Of a DNA stretch of 46,414 nt, positions 20,810-33,150 are shown piece after piece. A model generated the notes under the pieces. It searched no databases. It was not told where the DNA came from and saw only the letters and a program-made list of their open reading frames with translations. Position numbers and translations under genes: made by a program. The stretch comes from Prorocentrum cordatum. Lineage: Eukaryota > Sar > Dinophyceae > Prorocentrales > Prorocentraceae. Position 1 is the stretch's first letter. The number at the start of each line of letters is the position of its first letter. The stretch spans positions 88,671 to 135,084 of the forward strand of contig CAUYUJ010021691.1 of NCBI GenBank assembly GCA_963575745.1, given 5' to 3'.

Positions 20810-21690
20810 CCGCGCCCATGTGGGCGCACCCCTCACACGGTTCGTGGCCCCACAGGGAGCTCCACCGAATCGCGTGCGTGGCGGCTCCCATTGCGCCACT
20901 CCCCTCACGCGTTTCGGTGCTCCGTTGAGCGTTGCAGCCAAGGCCCCAGTGGCAGGAATCTCATGCGCGACAGCGCCCATTTCAGCGCACCCCTCGCGTG
21001 TTTCGTGGCCCCGTAGAAGGCTCCACCGAAGGTCACAGTGGCACGAGCCGCATGCTTGACCGTGCAAATCTCGGCACACCCCTGCTCCACCGAAGGCACC
21101 AGTGGTTGGAATCGCGTGCGTGACGGCTCCCATTTCGGCACACCCTTTACACGTTTCGTGGCCCCAGAGGTCGTTTCGCCGAGTCCCCGTGGCAGGGATC
21201 GCATGCGCGACCGCACTTCAAATGACCCCTCATGCGTTTCGTGGCCCCATAGAGAGCGCTCTACCGAAGGCCCCAGTGGCACGAACCGCATGCGTGGCCG
21301 TGCAAATCCCGGCACACCCCCCACACGTTTCATGGCCCCATTCGGAGCGCCACCGAAGGTCCGAGTGGCATGACTCGCGTGCGTGAACACCCCTGCCACC
21401 TTTCGTGACCACATTAGGAGCTCCACCGAAGGCCCCAGTGGTAGGAATCGCGTGCGTGACGGCCCCCGTTTCGGTACAACCTTCACCCGTTTCGTGGCCC
21501 CAGGGGTCGCTTCGCCAGAGGCCCCAGTGGCGCGCACCGCCTGCGTGACCGTGCAAGTCTCAGCACACTCGTCACAGTCTGCAAATGGAGCTCCACCGAA
21601 GGCCGCAGTGGTACGAATCGCGTGCGTGCCGGCACTCCTATGGGCGCACCCCTCGCACGTTTCGCTGCCTCGTTGCCCCACGTTGTCGCC
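20810..21690. repeat. Degenerate ~75-105-bp tandem repeat
   Basis: The anchor CGTTTCGTGGCCCC (or variants) lies near 20837, 21000, 21148, 21236, 21327, 21399, 21490 and 21658. The unit also has CCACCGAAGGCCCCAGTGGCA and GAATCGCGTGCGTGACGGC. The minus strand stays open at 20905-21681 with repeated WGHETREGC- and ATGAFGGA-like phrases, which I attribute to the repeat. Confidence 0.8.
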
Positions 21691-21718
21691 GTCGTAGTGC
21701 TTGCACTTGCACTACGCT

Positions 21719-22186
21719 TTATATGCCGAAGATCGCTCCCCAGTGCGGCTGGGTCAAAACAAATGTATTCACGTATGCCCAGTCGTAGGGATCGTGATGA
21801 ATTCCCTCGCTCTCGTAGGCTATTGTAGTGCTCGCAGGTATGGAGTGCTGGAGGGGGGAAAGGAGGAGGAGGGGTTGTAGTTCACATCGAAGGAGTGTCC
21901 TTTGCTGCCTACCTCTGCTGCTCCGCCGGCGCTGGCGCTCCGCCGTAGGTTGCTCGAGATCGAACATTGTTCGCTTATCACACCGCTGGCGTTGTTGTTC
22001 ACCACTAGCGGACACTCGATATCCCAAGCGAATCTTTGCTCGCAGCTGGCCTCTGGAGGCCCATGATTGAACAACGGCTGCCGTCCCGCTTAATCGAGGC
22101 GCCACGTGTCTGAGGAGCAGAAAGAGTTTGTCCAGCGGCCTTGAAAACTTAGACCCCGATCTTCCATCGGGGTGCGCTCTGATCAT
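21719..22186 (-). CDS. Possible small CDS in non-repetitive DNA, unknown
   Basis: From ATG at 22186, about 155 codons end at TAA 21719-21721; the frame is open 20 codons further upstream. Unlike most frames here, it lies outside any repeat and uses mixed codons. It begins MIRAHPDGRSGSKFSRPL, has a basic centre, and ends with an aromatic-rich tail (PYDWAYVNTFVLTQPHWG). No family recognised. Its N-terminal codons overlap a small hairpin (CCCCGAT, loop of 5, ATCGGGG at 22154-22172). Confidence 0.3.
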   Translation of the reverse strand: MIRAHPDGRSGSKFSRPLDKLFLLLRHVAPRLSGTAAVVQSWASRGQLRAKIRLGYRVSASGEQQRQRCDKRTMFDLEQPTAERQRRRSSRGRQQRTLLRCELQPLLLLSPLQHSIPASTTIAYESEGIHHDPYDWAYVNTFVLTQPHWGAIFGI

Positions 22187-22329
22187 AATCTCGGGAAGCC
22201 CTGTCTTAAAACGAGGAAGCAAGCAGCACCCTCGCAATTTTGTCAATATGTGGACCTCCCGATCCCGCTCCTAGGAACGGCTTTTTATCTTGAGTCTGCC
22301 AGTTGGAGGTCGTAACCCGACACCTTCCG

Positions 22330-22985
22330 TCGTAACTTTGTCACGACGGGAGGGGGTCTGGGATCTTCGCCGTCGCCGCGCCAGCGCCGTACAAGGCCCC
22401 CACCTGGACGCCGCAGCCTCCTCGTGGTCGTCGCCGTCGTAGCCGTCGCCGCCGTTTGCAGCTGCCGTGGCCGTCGCCGCGCCGCTGCTGCACCAGGGCC
22501 ACCCTGACGCCGCGGGCTCGGCCCAACGCCCAACGCAGCGGGCCCGCCCCTCGAAAACGGCCCCCTGGACCTGTCCAGAGGCTCGCTCTGGCCAGGCTCT
22601 CGAGGCGGATCTCGGCCGTGACGACGAGCAGCCTTGCAGAGGCCCACCGCCGCCGTCGCCGCTGCCGTCGCTGCCGCAGCCGCAGCCGCCCGCAGCACTG
22701 GATCCGCACAGGACGCCGCCCGTCACCGCCGCCGCCGCGGGCGCCGCCGCCGTCGTTGCCGTCGCCGCTGCCGCCGCCGCGCCAGCGGCGCACAGGGCCA
22801 CCCGGACGCCGCGGCCTCGGCCGGCGCCGCGGGCCCGCCAGCGAGGGCAGACCCGCCCGGGGCCCAGGCGGCGGCTGTAGGCGGCTCCCGCCTTCGCCGC
22901 CGGCGCCGTCGCCGACACCGTCGCCGTCGCCGTCGCCGCCGCTCGGGCTCCCAGTTTCGTCGTCGTCGTCGATATTGTTGTTGAG
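22330..22985. repeat. GCC/GTC-rich field with an internal duplication
   Basis: Imperfect GCCGTCGCC field. Phrases CAGGGCCACCC(T/G)GACGCCGCGG near 22493 and 22794 indicate a ~300-bp duplication. No gene. Confidence 0.7.
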
Positions 22986-23424
22986 TATTCACGTGCAGAG
23001 AATGTTGGCCAGTGTGGACCCCATGCAGTGCTTCTACATATGTGTGGTGTTATCTATGTGGAGCACTCTAGGTGGTGCAACCTATGTGGAGCAATGAATG
23101 TAGTGCAGTGTGTGTGGTGCAATCTTTGGTGGGCAATCAACGATCTGCAATACATGTTCTGCAATCTATGTGGTGCAATATATGTGTCGCAATATATGTG
23201 AGACAACTTTTGTTGGGTAGCCATGTCTGTGGTGCAATCTAGGTGGTGCAACCTATGCGGTGCAGTCTATGCAAGATTTGTTGCGCGAGATGTGTAGCAC
23301 AACATGTTTTGTCCAACACATGCAGTGCAATCCTATGTTGCGCGTTCAGAGCACCCGCAGCTCGAGCAATCTATGTGCTGCAATCGATGCGGGGCAACCT
23401 ATCTGGTGCAATCCACTTAGACTG
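22986..23424. repeat. ~16-bp degenerate minisatellite (TGGTGCAATCTATG)
   Basis: The phrase GTGCAATCTATGTGG and variants repeats about every 15-20 bp, clearest at 23070-23270 and decaying toward both ends. Confidence 0.85.
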
Positions 23425-24276
23425 TCTTGAAGCTTTCCTCTCCACTGCTCGTGCAAACATCCCACCCTCCCACCCGCAACTTGGTCGCAAGACCTGTTAA
23501 GACCGTGACGGTGGGTACCAAATGGCACTTGGCAACGACATCGACGCCGACGACAACAGCGACAACGACGAAGACGTCGCTGACGACGGCTATGACGACA
23601 CCAACGACGACGACGCCGACGACGACAACGACGATGACGACGACCTTGACGACGACGACGCCGACGCCGACGACGGCGCCGACGACGATGACGCCGCCGA
23701 CGACGACGACGCCGACGACGACGACGACGCCGACGACGACGACAAAGACGACGACGACGACGTCGCCAACGAAGACGACGACGACGAGGGAGGAGGGAGG
23801 ACGACGACGGTGACAACGACGATAACGACGAGGGAGGAGGGAGGACGGCGACGACGCGAACGACGAAGGAGGGAGGACGGCGACGAGGGAGGAGGGAGGA
23901 TGGCGACGACGTCGACGACGCAAGAGCGCGAACGCACGCTTTTGTTGAACATCCGTGTTGCGAAACCCGTTTTGTTTGGATGTTTTTTGGAAATTCGATT
24001 TTGAAACCTTTCCGACGCCGAAGGTTTTTGAAGGATTTCGGCATGCGCGCTCGACGACGCGCGCGTGTGCACTTCGTCCTATTTTCTGCAAGGGTTTCTT
24101 GGACACTTCTGATTTTTGATGAACGAGGGTGCGAGCATAGTATATTTTTCAAGGGTCGATACAAGTTTGGCTGGGGTAGTATGAATTCAGAGTTAGGGTG
24201 GACGATGGGGCAGAATCAGATGTAAGTTGCAATACGAAAAGGGGCGTCTTTAAGTCGGAGGGGGGGGGGGTGGTAG
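23425..24276. repeat. GAC-cored composite element, copy 1
   Basis: Head CCTCTCCACTGCTCG, CATCCCACCCTCCCACCCGC, ACCGTGACGGTGGGTACCA (23437-23520), GAC field (23527-23935), then a tail with GCGCGAACGCACGCTTTTGT, a CG-rich hairpin near 24040-24065, TTTTTGATGAACGA, and GACGATGGGGCAGAATCA, ATGTAAGTTGCAATACGAA, ending in a G run at about 24262-24271. Confidence 0.9.
24038..24070. other. CG-rich hairpin in composite element tail
   Basis: GGCATGCGCGCTCG, loop ACGA, CGCGCGTGTGC. Related copies lie at about 25688-25718 and 25953-25983, where the arms are GCGCGCG/CGCGCGC and nearly perfect. Alternating purine-pyrimidine arms could also adopt Z-DNA. Confidence 0.7.
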
Positions 24277-26205
24277 CTGTCCTCTCCACTGCTCGCGCAA
24301 ACATCCCACCCTCCCACCCGCCACTTGGTCGCACGACCTCTTAAGACCGTGACGGTGGGTACCAGATGACACCTGGCAACGACATCGACGCCGCCGACGA
24401 CAGCGACAACGACGACGACGACTACGACGACGACGACGACACCGACGACGACGCCGACGACGACGACGACAACGACAATGACGACGACATTGACGACGAC
24501 GACGCCGACGCCGACGACGGCGACGATGACGATGACGACGCCGCCGACGACGACGACGCCGAAGACGACGCCGACGACGACGACGACGCCGACGTCGCCG
24601 ACGAAGACGACGACGACGAGGGAGGGGGGAGGACGACGACGCCGACGACGACGACAACGACGATGACGACGACATTGACGACGACGACGCCGACGCCGAC
24701 GACGACGATGACGACGCCGCCGACGACGACGACGACGCCGACGACGACGACGACGACGCCGACGCCGCCGATGACGACGATGACGACGACGATGCCGACG
24801 ACGTCGACGACAACGACGATGACCACATTGACGACGACGACGCCGACGCCGACTACGGCGACGACGACGATGACGGCGCCGCCGACGACGACGACGCCGA
24901 CGACGTCGACGCCGACGTCACCGACGAAGGCGACGACGAGGGAGGGGGAAGGACGACGACGCCGACGACGACGACAACGACGATGCCGACGACATTGACG
25001 ACGACAACGCCGACGACGGCGACGACGACGACGACGATGACGACGCCGCCGACGACGACGACGCCGACGACGACGACGACGCCGACGCCGCCGACGACGA
25101 CGACGACGATGACGGCGCCGACGACGACGACGTCGACGACGACGCCGACGACGACGACGCCTACAACGACAACAACGACGAAGACGACGACGACGTCAAC
25201 GAAGACGACAACGACGAGGGAGGAGGGAGGACGACGACGGCGACGACGACAACGACGAGGGAGGAGGGAGGACGGCGACGACGCGAATTACGAAGGAGGG
25301 AGGACGGCGACGCCGACGACGACGACGACAGAGGAGGGAAGACGACAACGACGCCGACTACGACGGCGACGAAATAGGAGGGACGACGACGAGTCGCCGA
25401 CCACCGACGACGACGACGACGACGACGAGGGAGGAGGAAGGACGACCACGGCGACGACGACGACGCCAAAGAGGATGACGACGACGACGAGGAGGAATGG
25501 CAGAGGAGGACGACGCCGACGACGGCGACGAGGGAGGAGGGAGGACGGCGACGACAACGACGACGCGAGAGCGCGCGCGCACGCTTTTGTTGACCATCCG
25601 TGTTGCGCAGGCATCCGCTTTTTGTATTTTTTGTTGGCGCCCGATTTTGAAGTCCTTCTGATTTCAACCTTATTTGAAGGATTTCGGCATGCGCGCGCGA
25701 CGACGCGCGCGTGTGCACTTCGTGTCTTTTTGCAGGGGATCCTCGCGACGGCACGCGCGCAAGGGCGTTCGAACGAATGCGACATGCGCGCGCGCGAAGC
25801 CCTTTGGTAGTATTTTTGGAAATCCAGAAAGTCCTAAGTTTTCTTGAAGATTTCGCAAAAGCGGGCGCGTAAGCTTTTACCTTTCGTTTTGTATGTTTCT
25901 TTGGAAACTCGATTTTGAACTCCTTCCGAACTCGAAGGTTTTTGAAGAATTTCGGCATGCGCGTGCGACGACGCGCGCGTGTGCACTTCGTCGTATTTTT
26001 TGCGAGGGATTTTTGAACACTTATGATTTTTGATGAACGAATGTGCGCGCATAGTATTTTTTTTGCAAGGGAATCGAGGGGGGTCGATACAGGTTTGGCC
26101 GGGATCGTATAATTTCACACTTAGGACGGACGATGGGGCAGAATCATATGTAAGTTGCAATACGAAGGGCGGGGTCTTTAAGTCCGGTGGGGGAGGATGG
26201 TAGAA
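24277..26205. repeat. GAC-cored composite element, copy 2
   Basis: Directly adjacent to copy 1 with the same head (24281-24365), a much longer GAC field (24367-25580), and the same tail. The tail's hairpin section is duplicated (about 25650-25720 and 25925-25990). It ends with the same GATGGGGCAGAATCA, ATGTAAGTTGCAATACGAA and GGGG sequence (26125-26200). Confidence 0.9.
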
Positions 26206-26569
26206 CTTATTTTTCTAAAGGAAGAAATCACTTACCATTGATTTTTGTTGGTTACAGTACAGCTTTAATTGGTTTCGGAATTATTTCTGTAGCGCGCACT
26301 GTATGCAATTACATCAATAATTGTGTCGGGAATTAATAATGTAGGCTCGAAATATTGCCAAGAGCATTTTGGTTATGCATTTCTATTGAGTTGGGAAGTT
26401 AGAAAGGAATTCGATAAGGAATTTCCTGAGTTAGAAAGGAATTTGAATACCAGAGGTAGTTCTGAACCTCAAAGACAATCGAGTCCGAATTGCCCGAGGA
26501 AGCCAGGGCCAGGAAGGGAAAAAGGAATTAGAAAGGAATTTAATAAGGAAATTCAAGAGTTAGAAAGGA

Positions 26570-26571
<2 letters not shown>

Positions 26572-26626
<55 letters not shown>

Positions 26627-27213
26627 TTTACGACGCCGAGAGGTCTGAGCCAGGAAGGAAAAAACGAGTTAGAAAGGAATTTGATAAGGAAATTCAAGAG
26701 TTAGCAAGCAAGGAATTTCGTTTTGGGGGTTGTTTTTGTTTTGTTTTGCTTTTTTAAGACGCCGAGAGGTCTGGGCCAGGAGGAAAAATGAGTTAGAAAG
26801 GGATTTAATAGGAATTTCAAGAGTTAGAAAGGAATTTCGTTTTTTGGGGTTGTTTTTCGTTTCGTTTTTTTTTCGACGCCGAGAGGTTTGGGCCAGGACG
26901 GAAAAAGGAGTTAGAAAGGAATTTAATTAGGAATTGCAAGGGTTAGAAAGGAATTTTGTTGTTTTTTCTGTGTTGTTTTTTTTTGTTTTGTTTTTTATTT
27001 ACGACGCCGAGAGGTCTGGGCCAGGAAGGAAAAAGGAGTTAGAAAGGAATTCAATAAGGAATTTCAAGAGTTAGAAAGGATTTTGTTTTTTTTGGGGAGT
27101 TTTTTTACGACGCCGACCGAGAGTCTGGGCCAGGAAGGAAAAAGGAGTTGGAAAGGAATTTAATACGGAATTTCAAGGGTTAGAAAGGAATTTCGTTTTT
27201 GTTTCGGGGGTAT

Positions 27214-27261
<48 letters not shown>

Positions 27262-27396
27262 CACGCACGCGAGAGGTCCTGGGGGCCAGAAGGAAAAGGG
27301 AATAGATGCGGATTTTTAATCATAAGGAATTTCACTACGTTAGAACGGAAGGTTTGGTTTTTTTTGGTTGTTTTTTTGTCGGAGGAAGAATGATCT

Positions 27397-27427
<31 letters not shown>
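26572..27427. repeat. Long poly-T tracts inside the foldback left arm
   Basis: Uninterrupted T runs at 26572-26625 (54), 27215-27261 (47) and 27398-27427 (30). Each replaces the T-rich part of a type-1 unit. Homologous positions in the right arm have only short A runs. Confidence 0.9.
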
Positions 27428-27429
<2 letters not shown>

Positions 27430-29099
27430 GACGCCGAGAGGTCTGGGCCAGGAAGGAAAAAGGGAATTAGAAAGGAATTTAATAAGGAATTTCAAGAGTT
27501 AGGAATTTCGTGTTTCGGGGTTGTTTTTTTGTTTTTTTTTAACGACGCCGAGAGGTCTGGGCCAGGAAGGAAAAAGGAGTCAGAAGGGAATTTAATAAGG
27601 AATTTCAAGAGTTAGAAAAGCATTTTGTTTTTTGTGGTTGTTTTTTGTTTTGTTTTTCTTCGACGCCGAGAGGTCTGGGCCAGGAAGGAAAAAAAGGAGT
27701 TAGAAAGGAATTTAATAAAGAATTTCAAGAATTAGAAAGGAAATTCGTTTTTTGAGGTTGTTTTTTGTTTTGTTTTGTTACGGCGCCGGGGGGGTTGGGC
27801 CAGGAAGGAAAAAAAGGAGTTGGAAAGGAATTAAATAACGCATTTCAAGAGTTAGAAAGGAATTTCGTTTTTGGCGTTTTTTTTTTTTTTGTTTTTTTAC
27901 GACGCCGAGAGGTCTGGGCCAGGAAGGAAAAAGGAGTTAGAAAGGAATCTAACAAGGATTTTCCAGAGATAGAAAGGAATTCTGGATACCAGAGAGAATT
28001 CTGAATCGCAGGCCCACTCGCGTCAGAATTCCCCAAGAAACGCTGGGGCCAGGAAGGGGAAACGGAGTTAGAAAGGAATTCGATAAGGAATTTCCCGGGT
28101 TAGAACGGAATTTTAATACCAGAGGGAATTCTGAATTTCAAAGACTATTGAATCAGAGTTCCCCAAGAAACTCTGGGGCCAGGAAGGGAAAAAGGAGTTA
28201 GAAAGGAATTTGATACGGACTTTCCCGAGTTAGAAAGGAATTTTGAATGCCAGAGAGTATTCAGAATTTCAGAGACTATCGAATCAGAATTCCCCAAGAA
28301 ACGCTGGGGCCAGGAAGGGGAAACACAGTTAGAAAGGAATGTGGTGCGTTCTTTCCTGGGTTACAAAGGAATTTTGAATACCAGAGATAATTCTGAACCT
28401 CAGAGAGTATCGAATCAGAATTGTCCGAGAAAGTTAGGGCCAGGAAGGGAAAAAAAGAGTTAGAAAGGAATTTAATAAGAATTTTTCCTGAGTTAGGAAG
28501 GAATTATGAATACCAGAGAGAATTCTGAACTTCAGAGACAATCGAATCAGAATTCCCCAAGAAACGCTGGGGCCAGGAAGGGGAAACGGAGTTATAAAGG
28601 AATTCGATAACGATTTTCCAGAGTTAGAAAGGAATTTTGAATACCAGAGATAATTCTAAATCTCAGAGCCAATCGCGTCAGGGGCCAGGAAGGGAAAAAG
28701 GAGTTAGAAAGGAATTTGATAAGGGAATTTCAAGAGTTAGAAAGGAATTATGAATACCAGAGAGAATTCTGACTTCAGGGACTATCGAATCATAATTCCC
28801 CAAGAAGCGCCGGGACCAGGACAGGGAAACGGAGTTAGAAAGGAAATTAATAGGGAATTTCCACAGTTAGAAAGGAATTTTGAATACCAGAGAGAATTCT
28901 GAACCTCAGAGACAATCGAGTCCGAATTGCCAGAGAAAGCCAGGGCCAGGAAGGGAGAAAGGAGTTAGAAAGGAATTTGATATGGAAATTCTAAAGGTAG
29001 AACGGATTTTTGAATGCCAGAGAGAATTCTGAATTTCAGAGACTATCGAATCAGAATTCCCCCAGAAACGCTGGGGCCAGGAAGGGAAAACGGAGTTCC

Positions 29100-29570
29100 T
29101 TCTTCCCCTTCGGAACCCAGGAAAATCCTTAGATCCCGGATATCAACATATACCACTAATGGAGACCATTCCTTTCTTCTAACTCCGTGCTGGAGGCTGG
29201 GAACGGTGCATTTCTTATGGAATTCTGATTCGCTGACACATCGACTATTAAAGCTCTCTGGCAATTCACAAATCCTTTCTAACTGTGGAGTGTTTCCTTT
29301 CAATTCCTTTCTACATGTTATTTTGTTTGCGGCCGGTCCTCGCCTGGCTCTCGGCTTTTCTCGGGGCAAATGTCGTGTGATGCGGTTTCTCGTAGTATTG
29401 TCTTCTGTGAGCAGTAGTTACAGAACTCTCTTCTCGGTATTCACTTAATTCGTCTTTTCTACACCCTCTCTGGTGTATAATAAATTTTATCTGAGCTTAT
29501 TACATTCCTGTTCTAATCCGGTTCCATAGTTCCCTGGCCCTGGGCGCTTCTGGATTAGTGGTATTTCTGA
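29100..29570. other. Centre of the giant foldback
   Basis: Non-repetitive, with scattered TTCCTTTCTAACT remnants. A frame at 29014-29448 (+) is open but starts inside a repeat unit and shows no domain. I do not call a gene. Confidence 0.5.
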
Positions 29571-32500
29571 ATTCGTATAGTCTTCATGTCTCTGAAATCC
29601 AGAATTCTGTCTGGTATTCAAGATTCCTTTCTAACTCTGGAAATTCCTTATTAAATTCCTTTCTAATTCATTTTTCTCTTCCTGGCCCCGGCGTTTCCTG
29701 GGGTATTCTGACGCGATTGGCTCTGAGATTTAGAATTATCTCTGGCATTCAAAATTCCTTTCTAATTCTGGAAATTCCTTATCGAATTCCTTTCTATCTC
29801 CGTTTCCCCTTCCTGGCCCCAGCGTTTCTTGGGAAATTCTGATTCGATTGTCTCTGAAGTTCAGAATTCTCTGTGGTATTCAAAATTCCTTTCTAACTCT
29901 TGGGAATTCTTTATTAAATTCCTTTTCTAACTCTTTTTTCCCTTCCTGGCCCTGGCTTTCTCGGGCAATTCTTAATCGATACTCTCTGCGGTTCAGAATT
30001 ATCTCTGGTATTCAAAATTCCTCGCTAACTCTGGAAAGTCCTTACCGAATTCCTTTCTAACTCCGTTTCCCCTTCCTGGCCCCAGCGTTTCTTGGGGAAT
30101 TCTGATTCGATACCTAGTCTCTGAAATTCGGAATACTCTCTGGTTTTCAAAATTCCTTCCTAACTCGGGAAATTCCATATCAAATTCCTTTCTAACTCCT
30201 TTTTCCCTTCCTGGCCCTGGCTTTCTCGGGCAATTCGGACTCGATTGTCTCTGAGGTTGAGAATTCTCTCTGGTATTCAAAATTCCTTTCTAACTCTGGA
30301 AATTCCTTATCGAATTCCTTTCTAACTCCGTTTCCCCTTCCTGGCCCCAGCGTTTCTTGGGGAATTCTGACGCAAGTGGGCCTGCGATTCAAAATTCTCT
30401 CTGGTATTCAAAAGTTCTCTCTAACTCTTGGAAATTCCTTATCGAATTCCTTTCTAACTCCGTTTCCCCTTCCTGGCCCCGGCGCTTCTTGGGCAATTCT
30501 TATCAGATAGTCTCTGAGATGCAGAATTCTCTCTGGTATCCAGAATTCCTTCCTAACTCTTGAAATTCCTTATTAAATTCCTTTCTAACTCCTTTTTCCG
30601 CCCTGGCCCAGACCTCTCGGCGTCGTAAAAAAAACAAAACAAAACACAGACCCCCCAAAAAAAGAATTCCTTTCTAACTCTTGAAATTCCTTATTAAATT
30701 CCTGTCTAACTACTTTTTCCTTCCTGGCCCAAACCCCCCGGCGCCGTAAAAAGACAAAGCCAAGAAACAACCCCAAAAAACGAAATTCCTTTCTAACTCT
30801 TGAAATTCCTTATTAAATTCCTTTCTAACTCCTTTTTCCTTCCTGGCCCAGACCTCTCGGCGTCGTAAAAAAAAACAAAACAAAACACAGGCCCCCAAAA
30901 AATCAAATTCCTTTCTAACTCTTGAAATTCCTTATTAAATTCCTTTCTAACTCCTTTTTCCCTTCCTGGCCGAAACCTCTCGGCGTTGTAAAAAAAAAGC
31001 AGCCCCAAAAAACGAAATTCCTTTCTAACTCTTGAAATGCCTTATTAAATTCTTTTCTAACTCCTTTTTCTTTCCTGCCCCAGACCTCTCGGCGTCGTAG
31101 AAAAACAAAACAAAAAACAACCCCGAAAAACGAAATTCCTTTCTAACTCTTGATATTCCTTATTAAATTCCTTTCTAACTCCTTTTTTTTCCTTCCTGGC
31201 CCAGATTTCTCGGCGTCGTAAAAAACAAAACAGACCAACCACCAAAGCGAAATTCATTTCTAACTCTTGAAATTCCTTACTAAATTCCTTGTTAACTCCT
31301 TTTTCCCTTCCTGGCCCAGACCTGTCGGCGTCGTGAAAAAACAAAACAAAAAACAGCCCCCAAAAAAACGAAATTCCTTTCTAACTTGTGAAATTCCTTA
31401 TTAAGTTCCTTTCTAACCCCTTTTTCCTTCCTGCCCCAGACCTCTCGGCGTCGTGAAAAAAACAAAACAAAAAACAACTGCCAAAAACTAAATTCCTTCC
31501 TAACTCTTGAAATTCCTTATTAAATTCCTTTCTAACTCCTTTTTCCTTCCTGGCCCAGACCTCTCGGCGTCGTGAAAAAAAAAAAAAAAACAGAACAAAA
31601 AAAACAACACCAACAACGAAATTTCTTTTTTAACTCTTGAAATTCCTTATTAAATTCCTTTCTAACTACTTTTTCCCTTCCTGGCCCAGACCTCTCGGCG
31701 CGTAAAAAAAACAGAAAACAGCCCAAAAAAACGAAATTCCTTTCTAACTCTTGAAATTCCTTATTACATTCCCTTCTAATTCATTTTTCCTTCCTGGCCC
31801 AGACCTCTCGGCGTCGTAAAAAAACAAAACAAAAGCAATTTCAAAAATAACGAAATTCCTTTCTAACTCTTGGAAATCCTTATTAAATTCCTTTCGAATT
31901 CCTGTTCCTTCCTGGCCCAGACCTCTCGGCGTCGCAAAAAAACAAAACAAAAAAACACCACCAAAAACGAAATTCCTTTCTAACTCTTGAAATTCCTTTA
32001 TTAAATTCCTTTCTAACTCCTTTTTCCTGCCTGGCCCAAACCTCTCGGCGTTGTAAAAAATGAAACAAAAAACAACAAAAAAAACAAATTTCTTTCTAAC
32101 TCTTGAAATTCCTTATCAAATTCCTTTCTAACTCCTTTTTTCCTTCCTGGCCCTGACCTCCCGGCGTCGTAAAAAAACAAAACAAAAAACAGCCACCAAA
32201 AAAGCGAAATTCCTTTCTAACTCTTGAAATTCCTTATTAAATTCCTTTCTAACTCCTTTTTCCTTCCTGGCCCAGACCTCTCGGTGTCGTTTAAAAAAAC
32301 AAAACAAAAATAATCAAAAAAAGCGAAATTCCTTTCTAACTCTTGATATTCCTTATTAAATTCCTTTCTAACTCCTTTTTCTTTCCTGGCCCAGACCTCT
32401 CGGCGTCGTAAAAAAACAAAACAAAAATCAATTTCCCAAAAACGAAATTCTTTTCTAACTCTTGAAATTCCTTATTAGATTCCTTTCTAACTCCTTTTTC

Positions 32501-33004
32501 CTTCCTGGCCCAGACCTCTCGGCGTCGTAAAAAACAAAACAAAAAAACACCACCAAAAACGAAATTCCTTTCTAACTCTTGAAATTCCTTATTAAATTCA
32601 TTTCTAACTCCTTTTTCCTTCCTGGCCCAGACCTCCCGGCGTCGTTTCTTTTTTGTTTAAAAACAACACCCAAAACGAAATTCCCTTCAAACTCTGGAAA
32701 TTCCTTATCAATTTCCTTTCTAACTCCTTTTTTTCCTTCCTGGCCCAGACATCTCGGCGTCGTTAAAAAAAACAAAAAAAAACGACCCCAACAACGAAAT
32801 TCCTTTCTAACTCTTGAAATTCCTTATCAAATTCCTTTCTAACTCCTTTTTCTTCCCCGCTCCAGACCTCCTGGCGTCGTAAAAAAAACAAATTTAACGC
32901 AAAAGAACTGAATTCCTTTCTAACCTTTGAAATCCCTTATCAAATTCCTTTCTAACTCCTTTTTCCTTCCTGGCCCAGACCTCCCGGCGTCGTAAAAAAC
33001 AGAA

Positions 33005-33150
33005 AAAACGCCGCGCGAAAGCTGCGTCGCAGCTACAGCTACAGCTACAGCTACAGCTACAGCATTAATTGCTCAGCGAATTATTTACTGTAGCACCCTA
33101 CAGTACAGCTACAGCATTAATTGCTCAGCGAATTATTTCTGTTAGGGGAA
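33005..33150. repeat. CAGCTA repeat and duplicated AT-rich phrase at foldback right end
   Basis: (CAGCTA)n at about 33032-33062. The phrase CAGCATTAATTGCTCAGCG, AATTATTT.CTGT occurs twice (about 33059-33095 and 33112-33142). A related phrase in the same orientation (ACAGTACAGCTTTAATTGG, GAATTATTTCTGTAG) lies just inside the left end (26255-26292). Confidence 0.75.

Noticed and set aside
20905-21681. 258-codon minus-strand frame with WGHETREGC-like repeats
   Set aside because: It is coextensive with the degenerate ~90-bp array and shows no domain.
22154-22172. CCCCGAT/ATCGGGG hairpin as a bacterial-type terminator
   Set aside because: No T-run follows on either strand, and the context is eukaryotic.
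26323-32842. Recurring frames with RKEFNKEFQELERNF and YDAERSGPGRKKELERN in both halves of the giant foldback
   Set aside because: The homopolymer tracts vary in length between units so the frame is not kept, and unit spacing is not a multiple of three. I treat them as repeat shadows.
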